Shown here piece after piece: positions 1 through 9,283 of a DNA stretch of 59,423 nucleotides (its first letter is position 1; every line of letters begins with the position of its first letter). The DNA is taken from contig JAQSWM010000014.1 of the NCBI GenBank assembly GCA_029266635.1, forward strand, positions 1-59,423. The letters run 5' to 3'. The translations under genes and the position numbers were made by a program. Under the pieces are notes generated by a model. That model ran no database searches, was not told the origin of the DNA, and saw only the letters and a list, made by a program, of their open reading frames with translations. This DNA comes from Sphingobacteriaceae bacterium (lineage in GTDB: Bacteria; Bacteroidota; Bacteroidia; Sphingobacteriales; Sphingobacteriaceae).

Positions 1-26
1 ATATTTGTTATATAAACCCCATGGCC

Positions 27-374
27 ATGAAAACGTTATCAACTATCATTGCATTTATTGTTGTGCTCAGTTCTTGTGGAATAAAAAGAGCCGCAACTCA
101 CGGTCCTGTTAAAACACGATTTGTACCCCAAACCGTTTATTCATTTAAGACAGATTCGACGGGTAAAATAATTAGTAAAGAAAAGAAGGTAGTATATGTC
201 CCAGAAACTCGTATTATTCGTACTGAAAGATCATCCACGCCTGATGTAAATTTGATAGATGGTGGAGCACACTCATCGGCACGAATAGATTCAATGGACC
301 GGGCGTCACGAAGTAAGCCGGAGAATAATCCCAATTATCACTATTCCGGAAGATCCGAAGGTCAATATCCCTGA
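27..374 (+). CDS. small predicted lipoprotein, function unknown
   Basis: The N-terminus has a short basic start, a hydrophobic stretch and then LSSC, which fits a lipoprotein signal peptide with the lipidated cysteine near residue 17. The rest is hydrophilic and rich in charged residues, with no domain I recognise. Two in-frame ATG codons exist at 21 and 27; I prefer 27 because MKTLSTII gives the normal lysine-containing signal start, but 21 is equally possible. The window edge hides any upstream genes. A strong terminator hairpin follows 36 bp after the stop, so this gene ends its own transcript. Function cannot be inferred. Confidence 0.6.
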   Translation: MKTLSTIIAFIVVLSSCGIKRAATHGPVKTRFVPQTVYSFKTDSTGKIISKEKKVVYVPETRIIRTERSSTPDVNLIDGGAHSSARIDSMDRASRSKPENNPNYHYSGRSEGQYP

Positions 375-409
375 GTAGTGGACTAGTATCATCTCCCGAA
401 TTATATTTC

Positions 410-438
410 AAGCTTACTTCTACAGTAAGCTTTTTTTT
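410..438 (+). terminator. intrinsic terminator after the small lipoprotein gene
   Basis: AAGCTTAC and GTAAGCTT form a perfect 8-bp stem with a 7-nt loop, followed directly by a run of T. It separates the small lipoprotein gene from the phosphoesterase gene. Confidence 0.85.
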
Positions 439-474
439 ACACTGTAGTTTTCAGGAACTGTTTATGTTTGGTCT

Positions 475-1560
475 ATGAAAAACCTCAACTTCGCTACAAA
501 GTTTAAGTTCGTTCTAATCGTTTGCGGCTTCCTGGTTTTTAGCTGCAAAACCACTTCCTATAACACCCCAGCCTCAACTGCATCCTACGGAGTCGATAAA
601 GGCGACGAGTTCTTCTCGATAGCAGTCTTGCCAGACACACAGTACTACACTGCCTTGCGCAATGGCGGCACAATGGATATGTTCGAGGATCAGATCAATT
701 GGATCCGTAACAACCGTAAATCTGAGAACATTCAATATGTGATCCATCTCGGCGATATCACCGACCATAATGCAAGCGAAGAGTGGGATAGGGCAAAGAG
801 CGTGTTATATAAGCTTGATGAAGACAACATCCCTTATGGCCTAACTGTTGGGAACCACGATGAAACGCCTAACGGAAGCCCTTCTCAGGGGAGTGATAAA
901 ACTGACTATACCAAATACTTCGGAAAGAGCCACTTCAAAGATCGCAAATGGTATGGCGGCGGTATGGGAGGAAATGACAATAGCGACAATCACTTTGACT
1001 TATTCACTGCCAACGGAATTCAGTTTATAGCCTTATACTTCGTCTTCAACGAACCTGGCAATCCGCAGCATAATCCAGCTTACGAGAAAGTGGTAATGCA
1101 ATGGGCTGATAGTGTTTTAAGTAAATATCCAGACAGAAAAGCCATCATGGTTGCGCATAGCATGTTAAATCGCGTACCTGGATCTCCGAGCGAGATTAAG
1201 CCCGGATCTCCGGATAATAAGGCTCCTAAATTTACCCGTCAAGGGCAGGTGATCTACGATATGGCTAAAAACCATTCAAACGTTTTCCTCATGCTCGGTG
1301 GCCATATTTCAGGTGAGGGGTTCAGAAAAGACACCTTTAACGGAAACACCATTAAGACTTACCTTACCGATTATCAGTTCAGGCAAAAAGCTCCGTACAG
1401 CGGCGTACAGGATCGCAACGGCGGTGGTGGATTAATGCGCTTGTTAAAATTCAACACCACCAAACAAACCATTGTGGCTACCACTTTTGCTCCACTAAGA
1501 ACAGGGCTGGTGAAAGAAGACGATGCTGACAGTCAGTTTATCGAGCCGCTGTTTAAATAG
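475..1560 (+). CDS. calcineurin-like metallophosphoesterase lipoprotein
   Basis: Residues 1-24 form a lipoprotein signal peptide ending VFSC, so the protein is probably anchored to a membrane facing the periplasm or surface. The metallophosphoesterase metal-binding motifs appear in order: D in VLPDTQYY (about residue 54), HLGDITDHN (about 95), GNHDE (about 125), AHSM (about 228) and GGH (about 270). This is the calcineurin-like phosphoesterase family, which uses a two-metal centre to cleave phosphate esters; the substrate is not predictable. A TATGTTTG box lies only 5 bp before the ATG, so either the transcript is nearly leaderless or the box is chance. The 3' end overlaps the convergent phosphopantetheinyl transferase gene by 8 bp. 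Confidence 0.85.
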   Translation: MKNLNFATKFKFVLIVCGFLVFSCKTTSYNTPASTASYGVDKGDEFFSIAVLPDTQYYTALRNGGTMDMFEDQINWIRNNRKSENIQYVIHLGDITDHNASEEWDRAKSVLYKLDEDNIPYGLTVGNHDETPNGSPSQGSDKTDYTKYFGKSHFKDRKWYGGGMGGNDNSDNHFDLFTANGIQFIALYFVFNEPGNPQHNPAYEKVVMQWADSVLSKYPDRKAIMVAHSMLNRVPGSPSEIKPGSPDNKAPKFTRQGQVIYDMAKNHSNVFLMLGGHISGEGFRKDTFNGNTIKTYLTDYQFRQKAPYSGVQDRNGGGGLMRLLKFNTTKQTIVATTFAPLRTGLVKEDDADSQFIEPLFK

Positions 1561-2263
1561 CTGCAACAGAATTCTGATTTAGCTTGCAATCGAGAACGTA
1601 TCCGGTTGCATCTGTTATCTGCTGCTTTCCGGAGGTAGTATTGCAATAAGCCAAAGCGAAGTTGTTCAATTGTACGTAATGAATGTGCAACGGGGCGGTG
1701 TTTTTTTTCTTCGATTGTTTTACTACAAAATGGTTTTTCTCAGAACCCACCTTTAAGCTTGTTGGATCAATCGAAAGCCCAACGCCTAAAGCCTTCAGGT
1801 AGGTTTCTTTAATCACCCAAATCCTGTAGAAGTAATTTTGGCGCTCTTCCGGTGCGTTTATGCCTTTAAACTCTTCCAGTTCATCCTGGTGAAAGAAGGT
1901 GCATTTTATCAGATCAAAGTCTTGTGGCCTGATGCGCTCTACGTCGACGCCGGTAAGTGGCTGATCGCTGATAATTAGTGCAGCCATGCCGGGTGTATGA
2001 GCTAAGTTGAAATAAGTTTTTTCAGACAAGCCTGTCAAGAATGGCTTGCCAAATGCATTTTCCTCGAATAGCAACGATTGAGGCGGCTGTTGTAATTCTT
2101 TAGCCAGCAAGATGCGTTTAAAGGCATGCGACTGGAGGTAGAGCTCCGCCGAGGTGCGATCTTTAAATTTGAATGCTTTCTGGCGTTCTGCTTCCGATAG
2201 AAATGCCAGCAAGTTTTCTTGTTGACTATTGGTAAGTTTTCCGGTCCGGCAGATATAAACCAT
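1553..2263 (-). CDS. 4'-phosphopantetheinyl transferase (Sfp type)
   Basis: Transfers phosphopantetheine from CoA to a carrier-protein serine, making it active. The Sfp signatures are present: FNLAHTPG in the N-terminal half, GVDVERIRP with the Mg-binding Asp and Glu, and the WVIKETYLKALG helix (W-x-KE-x-x-x-K). At 236 residues it matches the long Sfp class rather than the AcpS class. It begins 1 bp after the stop of the upstream adenylation-carrier-thioesterase gene, so the two are almost certainly co-transcribed, and that enzyme's carrier domain is its likely target. The C-terminal coding end overlaps the convergent phosphoesterase gene by 8 bp. Confidence 0.88.
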   Translation of the reverse strand: MVYICRTGKLTNSQQENLLAFLSEAERQKAFKFKDRTSAELYLQSHAFKRILLAKELQQPPQSLLFEENAFGKPFLTGLSEKTYFNLAHTPGMAALIISDQPLTGVDVERIRPQDFDLIKCTFFHQDELEEFKGINAPEERQNYFYRIWVIKETYLKALGVGLSIDPTSLKVGSEKNHFVVKQSKKKNTAPLHIHYVQLNNFALAYCNTTSGKQQITDATGYVLDCKLNQNSVAAI

Positions 2264-2264
2264 T

Positions 2265-4844
2265 TTAGGCAGCCTTCTTCATCTCCGACCCGGTAAGCAC
2301 TTTAAGAAGATGAGTCAGCTTGAATACCCATTTGCTTAATTCCGGATCAAGTAGACACATTCGGTGATTTCCTTTCGCTTCTATTACCAGCAAACCGCAT
2401 TTCACACGCTCTTTCCAGTAGGATATGTTCTGATATTTAGCTTCGTTTTTCTCGCTGGTTATAAGCACAACCAAGCCCTCATCAACCGGCTTCGGGATAT
2501 AAGCATCTTCAATTTTCTTAGCGAGCCACATGTATTCCTTTTTGAAACTACTGTGGTTCTTCACGAAGGGTGTTAGATTGAGCTTAGCATTCAGTACAGG
2601 AGCCTTTTTGGGCTCAAATCGGGATGATATGGTATCGATCTTTCTCCGAACCTTTATCATAGCCTGGGTGAGCAGTGGGAAGCGAAGGTCGGAAACAATG
2701 GCATCCACCAGGATAGCCTTATGTTTTATCTCGGCGGACTGGTTCAGCACCCTTGCAATTTCATAAGCAATTAAGCCACCGAAAGAAAATCCCATGAAAA
2801 TGGTGGTTTCATCAATGAGATTGTTTCGGTTCAGGAGATCAATTATCTCTGTAGATATGCCCTCTATGGTGGGTTTCTCGTTTAAACCTTTGTTCTTATT
2901 ATCCTGATATTTGAATGTGATGGGATATTGAACGAAATAGCAGTCGTAGGTATCTGTGAGATGGTTGGCTAGCTCATGGATCTCATAATAATCATTTGCA
3001 GCAATTATGATCTTGGTTTGCTGGTCTCCCTCGCTCAAACGATATACCTGCGGTCTGATCCGTTCCGCTTCCAGTTCAGAAATATCTTTGTTCTGCATGT
3101 CAATAATCACGTTCTGCAGGTCCTGAAGGTTAGAGGTTTTGTATATCTGGCGGAACTGAAGCTTAACATTATAGACTTGTTCCACTTTGGCGATAAACAA
3201 TGCAGCTAGCATGGAATCGCCGCCAAGATCAAAGAAATCCGCATCCAGCGACAGCTCGGACACAGGCTTCAGATAAATTTCAGAGATGATTGACAGAATG
3301 TCCACCTGTTTAGTTTCCGAATTCTTGTTCGCATCGCTTTCAAGGTTGCGGCATATCTCTTTCAGCTTTTCAATCTGCACTTTGCCCGAAATGCCCTTTG
3401 GCAACTGGTCTAAAATGTAAACCTCCTGAGGGACCAGCTTTTTTTCCAGCTTTTGATTGCAGTAGCTGATAATTTCTTCTCTGGTCACGGTTTCGCCTTT
3501 CGGCGGAACAATAGCTACAGCTAACTTTTCGCCCAATATTTCATCGGGTAAACCAAAGGCAAAGGCATCAAACACCTTTTCGTTGTACAGCACACATTCT
3601 GTTATTTCCTGTGGCTGAATGTTCATGCCTCCCGAAATAATCTCGCTCTTTATGCGGCCCACAATGGTGATATAACCGTTCTCATCCTCTATTGCCCTGT
3701 CGCCCGAGTAAAGCCAGCCTTCTTTGATTACTTCATCTGTCTTCTCCTGATTCTTCCAGTATCCACGCATGATATGGCTGCCCCGCATGCAGAGATGGCC
3801 GGACTCCCCCTGCTTTACAGGCTTGTCATCCAGATCTACGATCTTAATATCGCAGTCAACAGGTTTGCCGACAGTGTACTTCTTGTAATTATCATCCAGC
3901 GGAACGCAGAAAATGCCACCTGCTACTGTTTCCGTCAATCCGTACACATTGCTCATTTGCACATTAAAGGTGCTCTCACACGCATCCCACAGGCTTCCAG
4001 TCAGGTTTGCCGAAACAGATATAAGCAGTTTGAAGTTGGGGTTCTGGAAACAGTTCTCGTTGCCCTCGGAATTGCTCACCAGGAAATGCAGCATGGTTGG
4101 CACCGCGAAAAAGTGCGTAATGTCGTTAGCGTAGATGTATTGCAGCAATTCCCCAACTGTATCAATAGAGAAACCGAAAGGACGGTGCCAGGTACATCCG
4201 GTTACCGCCGAGAGCACAGGCCCTTGTATCAACCCATCAGCGTGCGATAATATAAGTTGATTTAAAAGCAGGCTTTCGGAATCAAGATGATATACTTTTT
4301 GAAGTGTTTGCAGGTGGGTGAAGAGGTTTTCCTGGGAGATAGCCACGCCCTTAGGCTCTGATGTGGTGCCCGAGGTAAACATGATATATGCCAACGAATC
4401 CTTGTAGTAGTTGGGCTGAATTTCAGTTCCCTCAGATTTGCTTAGCAGCTCGTTGTATGATTCTATACCCTCAACCTGCCCCTGAAGGCTCAAGATCTTG
4501 CAGTTTGTTGAGCCCTGAAGTTCCCAGTTTTGTATCAGGTTAGCATCTGCTATTATGAGTTTGGGAGAAACTATATCAATGATTGCTTTGGTGCGTGGAG
4601 TTTTGGTATCGTTATCTACCACAATTACACCGATGCCATGGTTCAAAGCGGTTAGAAAAATCACGCTGATCTCTGCTTCACTTGTAGTTGACAAGATAAT
4701 CCTGTCGTCTTTTTTGAGATTCAGAGAATTAAACAGCCCTGTGGTCTTTCTCATGTTTTCCATAAGCCAGCCATAGGTGAAGGTGTTGCGCTTGGTTGTC
4801 AGAAATATCTTTTCAGAAGGTTGGGTAAAATGTTTTGTCAACAT
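2265..4844 (-). CDS. NRPS-like adenylation-carrier-thioesterase (A-T-TE) protein
   Basis: Three modules are visible in 859 residues. The adenylation (ANL family) domain, about 1-500, has FTSGTTSEPKG (A3), YGLTE (A5), YSGD (A7), GRIKSEIISGG (A8) and PKGISGKVQ, which holds the catalytic lysine. The carrier domain, about 510-590, has LGGDSM with the phosphopantetheine serine. The alpha/beta-hydrolase thioesterase, about 620-850, has the nucleophile motif GFSFGG, a likely Asp in ILVDAI and a His in GNHR. There is no condensation domain, so it would activate one acid, load it on the carrier and release or transfer it. The region with LSHADGLIQGP resembles acyl/aryl-acid ligases more than amino-acid-activating domains, suggesting a carboxylic acid substrate (inference). 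The phosphopantetheinyl transferase gene follows 1 bp downstream. Confidence 0.85.
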   Translation of the reverse strand: MLTKHFTQPSEKIFLTTKRNTFTYGWLMENMRKTTGLFNSLNLKKDDRIILSTTSEAEISVIFLTALNHGIGVIVVDNDTKTPRTKAIIDIVSPKLIIADANLIQNWELQGSTNCKILSLQGQVEGIESYNELLSKSEGTEIQPNYYKDSLAYIMFTSGTTSEPKGVAISQENLFTHLQTLQKVYHLDSESLLLNQLILSHADGLIQGPVLSAVTGCTWHRPFGFSIDTVGELLQYIYANDITHFFAVPTMLHFLVSNSEGNENCFQNPNFKLLISVSANLTGSLWDACESTFNVQMSNVYGLTETVAGGIFCVPLDDNYKKYTVGKPVDCDIKIVDLDDKPVKQGESGHLCMRGSHIMRGYWKNQEKTDEVIKEGWLYSGDRAIEDENGYITIVGRIKSEIISGGMNIQPQEITECVLYNEKVFDAFAFGLPDEILGEKLAVAIVPPKGETVTREEIISYCNQKLEKKLVPQEVYILDQLPKGISGKVQIEKLKEICRNLESDANKNSETKQVDILSIISEIYLKPVSELSLDADFFDLGGDSMLAALFIAKVEQVYNVKLQFRQIYKTSNLQDLQNVIIDMQNKDISELEAERIRPQVYRLSEGDQQTKIIIAANDYYEIHELANHLTDTYDCYFVQYPITFKYQDNKNKGLNEKPTIEGISTEIIDLLNRNNLIDETTIFMGFSFGGLIAYEIARVLNQSAEIKHKAILVDAIVSDLRFPLLTQAMIKVRRKIDTISSRFEPKKAPVLNAKLNLTPFVKNHSSFKKEYMWLAKKIEDAYIPKPVDEGLVVLITSEKNEAKYQNISYWKERVKCGLLVIEAKGNHRMCLLDPELSKWVFKLTHLLKVLTGSEMKKAA

Positions 4845-5089
4845 AGATGTGTGTCATAAAGAGCCTTAGAGTCTATTAACCAAAAAGATGCCCGAAATGT
4901 TCAAGATTTCATGGTTTTAGAGGAGGTTCTATATAGCCTTGCTCTGGATGTCAAATTAATGTCAGAAATAAAATCGTTTCTAAAGCTAGATGTGGTGTTT
5001 GGCATCAGAAAAGCGGGTAAGGTGCGGTCGCGTGTAGGCTAATTGCTACATGTTTAGCATAATTAGTATCTTATTTAATACACGGTGTA

Positions 5090-5119
5090 TTGTTTTATGA
5101 ATACCGCTCGTTATCTTTG
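5090..5119 (+). promoter_or_regulatory. Bacteroidota promoter of the small membrane protein/beta-helix unit
   Basis: TTG at 5090-5092 and TATCTTTG at 5112-5119 are separated by 19 bp, matching the Bacteroidota primary sigma consensus TTG-N19-TAnnTTTG. The first ATG downstream (5147) is 27 bp beyond the -7 box. This sits in a 302-bp stretch (4845-5146) between divergent genes in which I see no other feature. Confidence 0.7.
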
Positions 5120-5146
5120 TTTTACATCTAAGAAACAGGGAAGGAT

Positions 5147-5269
5147 ATGAGCACATTGAAAAACACCGCGACAGCATTACCAGCTGTAAACCCATCTTTA
5201 ATTCTCGCTACACTTACAGCAAATCTGGGAGTCATATTCCTGTTTGTGCTGGTTTACGTCCTTTTCTAA
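5147..5269 (+). CDS. 40-residue single-pass membrane protein
   Basis: The protein has a polar N-terminus (MSTLKNTATALPAVNPS) followed by about 24 hydrophobic residues reaching the very C-terminus, ending FLFVLVYVLF. It is preceded by a good promoter and followed 44 bp later by the large secreted beta-helix gene, so it is the first gene of that unit. Its last 15 residues match those of the small protein at 20065-20259 at 10 positions (N-L-x-V-x-x-L-F-x-L-x-Y-V-L-F). I do not recognise the family. The promoter, the tidy reading frame and the conserved tail argue that it is real. Confidence 0.6.
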   Translation: MSTLKNTATALPAVNPSLILATLTANLGVIFLFVLVYVLF

Positions 5270-5313
5270 GTTACAGTCAATTAGTTTTTAACTGCTTTCT
5301 TTTTTAAAAAGTG

Positions 5314-8300
5314 ATGAGAGATCTGCGTTATAAGAATTTGGCTGTGAAATTGGCATTGTCTATATTTTTTGCCACCGCTTCATTGGCTATGCCCCAAAGC
5401 TTATTTGCGGCAAACTATTACTTTTCGAGTTCTACAGGTAATGATCAATATACCAGTCAGCAGGCTCGAAGCCCTCAAACTCCATGGAAGACATTGAGTA
5501 AATTGAACTCCTTTTTTGCCAATATTATGTCGGGTGACAGCATATTGTTCAAACGAGGCGAGACATTTGAAGGAACTATCACCGTCACTAAGTCTGGCGG
5601 TTTTTATGCACCAATTAATTTTGGAGCTTACGGGCAAGGTGCCAAACCGGTTCTTACCGGATTTACTACACTCTCGAACTGGAAGTTGGTGGGGAGTGGC
5701 ATTTACGAAGCTCCGTGCACATCGGATGGAACAATCCTGGTAATTAACGGCGAGCAGAAGGCAATGGGTAGGTATCCCAACTCCGGTTATCTTTCGTACG
5801 AGTCGCATGTCAATAATACCTCTATCACAGACAACCAATCGCTGGCTACAAACTGGACAGGTGGCGAGGTTGTGATTCGGAAGAATCGCTGGACTATTGA
5901 GAAAAGTGCGATCACAAGCCAGTCCGGCGGAACGCTCACCTATGCCACCGGGTCAAAAGCTACGCCAACCAATAACTACGGTTACTTTATTCAGAATCAT
6001 GCAAAAACGCTTGATCAGTTCGGCGAATGGTATTATGATGCTGCCCGTAAAGTAATGATGGTGTACTTCGGGTCAACCAGCCCGTCAACACTAAGTGTGA
6101 AAACCAGTTCTGCAGCCACCCTGATCGATATCCGTAGCGTTGGCTTTATCAACTTTGACGGACTGGCATTCACCGGTGCTGGGCTCAACGCTTTTAAAAT
6201 CAGCAACTCTAAAAACGTAACGATCAAAAACAGCTCTGTGCAGTTTGCCGGTGCTGAAGCCTTATTCGTATCCTATTCACCGGCATTTACGCTCACCAAC
6301 TCCAGCATTACCAACTCGTTTGGAGCCATAAACCTTGATGCTGGCTGTACCACCGCTACAGTCACTGGTAACACAATCAAAGATATTTCACTGATAGCCG
6401 GTTCCGGTAAAAGCGGATTAGGTATCTATTCTGCAATGCTGACCTTCGGCGATAATGCTCTGATAGAAAAAAATACGTTTGAGAATATTGGCTATAACGG
6501 CATTTATCTGGGAGGCAATTCTTCTACTGTTAAGAACAACTTCATTCAGTATTTCTGCCTGGTTGTGGATGACGGGGCCGGCGTATATGTTGGTGATTGG
6601 TCGAATACCTCTAACAAAAAGATCATTGGTAACATAATTCTTAATGGCATAGGTGCGAGCGCCGGAACAAACAGCAGCACACTATTAGCGGCAGAGGGTA
6701 TTTACATCGATGACCTGAGCAAGAGCGTAACAGTTAGCGGGAACACTGTTTCCTTGTGTGCAAACAACGGTATAAAGATTCATGACGCTGCCGATGTGAA
6801 AGTCTTTAATAATACTGTTTACAACAACGGCGTTCAGTTAAGGCTTGAGCAGGACCATTATTCTTCAACCAGCACCTACATCAGAAATCTTGACATAAGG
6901 GCAAATACGTTTTTTTCAAAAAGTGCGAATCAGCAAGTTTCGAAAATTTCTACTCATCAGGATGATGTGCCCATGTTTGGACAATTAGACAGCAACTATT
7001 ATTGCCGTCCTGTTGATGAACTTTCAAACATCACCACTTACCTGGTGAGAAATGGAGTAAACGTCAACAAGGATTATGATTTGAGCGGATGGAGAACAAT
7101 TTTTGGAAAAGATGCGGCTTCAAAGATAAGCCCTGTTGCGATCCCCGCGTATAAAGTAACTGGTGTGCTGGGTTCTAATAAGGTTGCGAATGGTGCCTTT
7201 GATAACAATATATCCGGCCTTTATGCCTATTCTACCATCAACGATTGTACACCTGTATATAGCACCGGAAGTTTAGATGGCGGTGCGCTAAAGCTTACTT
7301 TCAAGTCGGCTGCCGGAAACCATGTTGTTGTAAATGTTAGCACAGGTGCAATTTCTGCCAATAAGAATTATTTATTAAAGTTTAGCCTCCTGGGTAGCGG
7401 CAGTGGCAAGAATCTCACAACTTATCTAAGGAAAACAGGATCGCCGTATACTACTGTGAGCAATGTAAAGTTGTTCCCGATCTCAACATCAAGAACAGAG
7501 AATGAGTACCTGTTAACCAGCACCGCCGACATTGCGGACGCAAGCATCATCTTTGAATTTGATGAGCCTGTAGGCCCTGTTTATATCGACAACATTAAAT
7601 TGACCGAAGCTCAGGTGACTAAAACCAATCCGGCGGACTATATATTGTTCGAGTATAATGCCAGCAGCACGGCAAAGACGCTTACCCTTAGCAGGCCTTA
7701 TGTGGATGTAAGGAAGAATGCTTACTCCAGCAAGATCACCATTAACCCATATTCATCTGTTCTATTGATTGCTACAGATCAGGTTCCTGTAACAGCTACA
7801 GTTGTAGCCACAACACAAACTATCTCGTTTGATGGTTCCTTGCAAACCTACGGCGGTACCCCTTTAACACTTACCCCAACTGCCAGTTCCGGATTGCCCG
7901 TAACCATGCGGGTAGTGTCGGGTCCGGCTCAGGTGAGTGGCAGCACCGTGAACTTCAGTGACTACGGACCCGCGACAATAGAAGCAGTGCAGACAGGAAA
8001 TGAGAGTTTTCAGCCAGCATCAGCTCGCGTTCAGGTAGAAAATGTTCAATCTGTGGGCTCGGGCTCAAACGCCATTGTTACGCCAACGCCTCCTGCCACT
8101 AACACGCCACAGCTTCCTTCAGGCACGAGCACTCCGCAGCTTCCATCCGGCACCGGCACCAGTTCCCCACAGGTTAAAACAAGTGTAGCGTCTAACAGCA
8201 ACGATTCAGAGTTGAGGGCATACCCTAACCCGTTCACAAATAAGCTTACGGTGCAGTTCACTATTCCGGCTACGGCTAACGGAACTTTAAAACTTTACGA

Positions 8301-8469
8301 CATGCAGGGAAGGTTTATCAACCAGATATTCTCGGGAGCGATCAAAGCAAACGAGCTTCAAAGCTTCACCGTTGATGCTAATAACCTCGGCATTGTGCGT
8401 GGAATGTACATTGTAAAGCTGGAAAGCGATAAAAGCGTCCTGACACAAAAGGTGGTACTTGCCAAGTAA
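5314..8469 (+). CDS. secreted right-handed beta-helix protein with T9SS sorting domain
   Basis: A signal peptide (about residues 10-33) leads into ANYYFSS and a GDSILFKRGE motif typical of secreted beta-helix proteins. Residues about 100-520 are a run of N-rich beta-helix coils (polysaccharide lyase-like or glycan-binding). About 620-770 looks like a jelly-roll carbohydrate-binding module. About 830-910 resembles an MBG-like bacterial Ig fold, and about 930-950 is a Pro/Thr/Ser linker with a 9-residue tandem repeat. The end, from LRAYPNPF to KVVLAK (about 968-1051), is a type A Por/T9SS C-terminal sorting domain, so it is exported and probably attached to the surface. ATG 5314 is preferred over GTG 5311. 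Its place at the edge of the EPS locus suggests it binds or trims the polymer. Catalytic residues cannot be assigned. Confidence 0.82.
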   Translation: MRDLRYKNLAVKLALSIFFATASLAMPQSLFAANYYFSSSTGNDQYTSQQARSPQTPWKTLSKLNSFFANIMSGDSILFKRGETFEGTITVTKSGGFYAPINFGAYGQGAKPVLTGFTTLSNWKLVGSGIYEAPCTSDGTILVINGEQKAMGRYPNSGYLSYESHVNNTSITDNQSLATNWTGGEVVIRKNRWTIEKSAITSQSGGTLTYATGSKATPTNNYGYFIQNHAKTLDQFGEWYYDAARKVMMVYFGSTSPSTLSVKTSSAATLIDIRSVGFINFDGLAFTGAGLNAFKISNSKNVTIKNSSVQFAGAEALFVSYSPAFTLTNSSITNSFGAINLDAGCTTATVTGNTIKDISLIAGSGKSGLGIYSAMLTFGDNALIEKNTFENIGYNGIYLGGNSSTVKNNFIQYFCLVVDDGAGVYVGDWSNTSNKKIIGNIILNGIGASAGTNSSTLLAAEGIYIDDLSKSVTVSGNTVSLCANNGIKIHDAADVKVFNNTVYNNGVQLRLEQDHYSSTSTYIRNLDIRANTFFSKSANQQVSKISTHQDDVPMFGQLDSNYYCRPVDELSNITTYLVRNGVNVNKDYDLSGWRTIFGKDAASKISPVAIPAYKVTGVLGSNKVANGAFDNNISGLYAYSTINDCTPVYSTGSLDGGALKLTFKSAAGNHVVVNVSTGAISANKNYLLKFSLLGSGSGKNLTTYLRKTGSPYTTVSNVKLFPISTSRTENEYLLTSTADIADASIIFEFDEPVGPVYIDNIKLTEAQVTKTNPADYILFEYNASSTAKTLTLSRPYVDVRKNAYSSKITINPYSSVLLIATDQVPVTATVVATTQTISFDGSLQTYGGTPLTLTPTASSGLPVTMRVVSGPAQVSGSTVNFSDYGPATIEAVQTGNESFQPASARVQVENVQSVGSGSNAIVTPTPPATNTPQLPSGTSTPQLPSGTGTSSPQVKTSVASNSNDSELRAYPNPFTNKLTVQFTIPATANGTLKLYDMQGRFINQIFSGAIKANELQSFTVDANNLGIVRGMYIVKLESDKSVLTQKVVLAK
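8104..8157 (+). repeat. 27-bp tandem repeat coding the TPQLPSGT linker
   Basis: Two copies of a 27-base unit code for TPQLPSGTS and TPQLPSGTG inside the linker before the T9SS sorting domain of the beta-helix protein. The DNA differs at several third positions, so it is not a fresh slippage product. Confidence 0.75.
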
Positions 8470-9231
8470 CTAGCCTCCCAAAGCACTGTCCTTGGACGGC
8501 TGCCCGATCTTTTTTATTTTTTCTTTCAGCATCAAGCCAACGAATATTGGACCATAGTAGAGGTATCTGCGCCAAAGCCTTTTGGGTTCTTTAACGAGGC
8601 GTACAAACCACTCCAAACCGATATTAATCCAGATTTTTGCAGGGCGATCTACCGTGCCCGCAAAAAAATCGAATACCGCTCCAATGGTGCAGATTATTTT
8701 GGTGTTCAGCTCAGACTTGTGCGCAAATGCCCATTTCTCCTGTTTAGGAGCAGTCATGCCCACGAAGAGCACGTCTGGTGAGAAATTGTTTACAGCGGCA
8801 ATCATCTGACCGTTTTCGTCGCTGCTGAACTCCGGTTTGTACGGTGGAGAATAGCTTCCGACACGAACGTTGGGGAACTGTTCTGCAAGCTTACTTTTGA
8901 TAATGCTCAGCGTTTTCTCAGAAGCTCCGAGGTAAAAGCAACTTCCGCCTTTTTCATTCAGATCTTTTAAGAGAAACTCGTGAATATCAGCCCCGGCAAT
9001 TTTCTTGATCTTCTTGCCCGAGAGTAGTTTTGTCGCTGCAACCACGGCCACGCCATCAGGCAGCAACACATCTGAGCCAAGAAGTGCTTCTTTGAATCTT
9101 TGGTCTTTCTCAGCAACGCAATACGAATATTGATTGATCGTGTTTACCAGCAGGGGAGGTTTGGATGGCAACTGCGAAAGGCTATCTGCATAAACATTAT
9201 ACTCCAGAAAGTTGGCGCTCAGGGTGTTCAT
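8470..9231 (-). CDS. WecG/TagA/CpsF family glycosyltransferase
   Basis: Family motifs are present throughout its 253 residues: DVLLPDGVAVV near residue 60, VLFVGMTAPKQEKWA near 155, GAVFDFFAGTVDRPAKIW near 185, and GLEWFVRLVKEPKRLWRRY near 207. Members of this family (GT26) add a sugar, often an N-acetylmannosamine-type residue, to a lipid-linked acceptor; the exact donor is unknown. It is the last gene of the minus-strand EPS cluster, 52 bp after the GT4 gene, and abuts the convergent beta-helix gene with no spacer. Confidence 0.88.
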   Translation of the reverse strand: MNTLSANFLEYNVYADSLSQLPSKPPLLVNTINQYSYCVAEKDQRFKEALLGSDVLLPDGVAVVAATKLLSGKKIKKIAGADIHEFLLKDLNEKGGSCFYLGASEKTLSIIKSKLAEQFPNVRVGSYSPPYKPEFSSDENGQMIAAVNNFSPDVLFVGMTAPKQEKWAFAHKSELNTKIICTIGAVFDFFAGTVDRPAKIWINIGLEWFVRLVKEPKRLWRRYLYYGPIFVGLMLKEKIKKIGQPSKDSALGG

Positions 9232-9283
9232 AGCTGATGATTGTATAATCCATAAACAAAAATGGCGGTATTTGTTTGAGAGA

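Noticed and set aside
463-470. TATGTTTG as the promoter -7 box of the phosphoesterase gene.
   Set aside because: It ends 4 bp before the ATG with no TTG at -33; a leaderless transcript is possible but unsupported.
3774-4250. 158-codon plus-strand open frame inside the A-T-TE gene.
   Set aside because: It is a shadow of the adenylation domain on the other strand; the minus-strand frame carries all conserved motifs.
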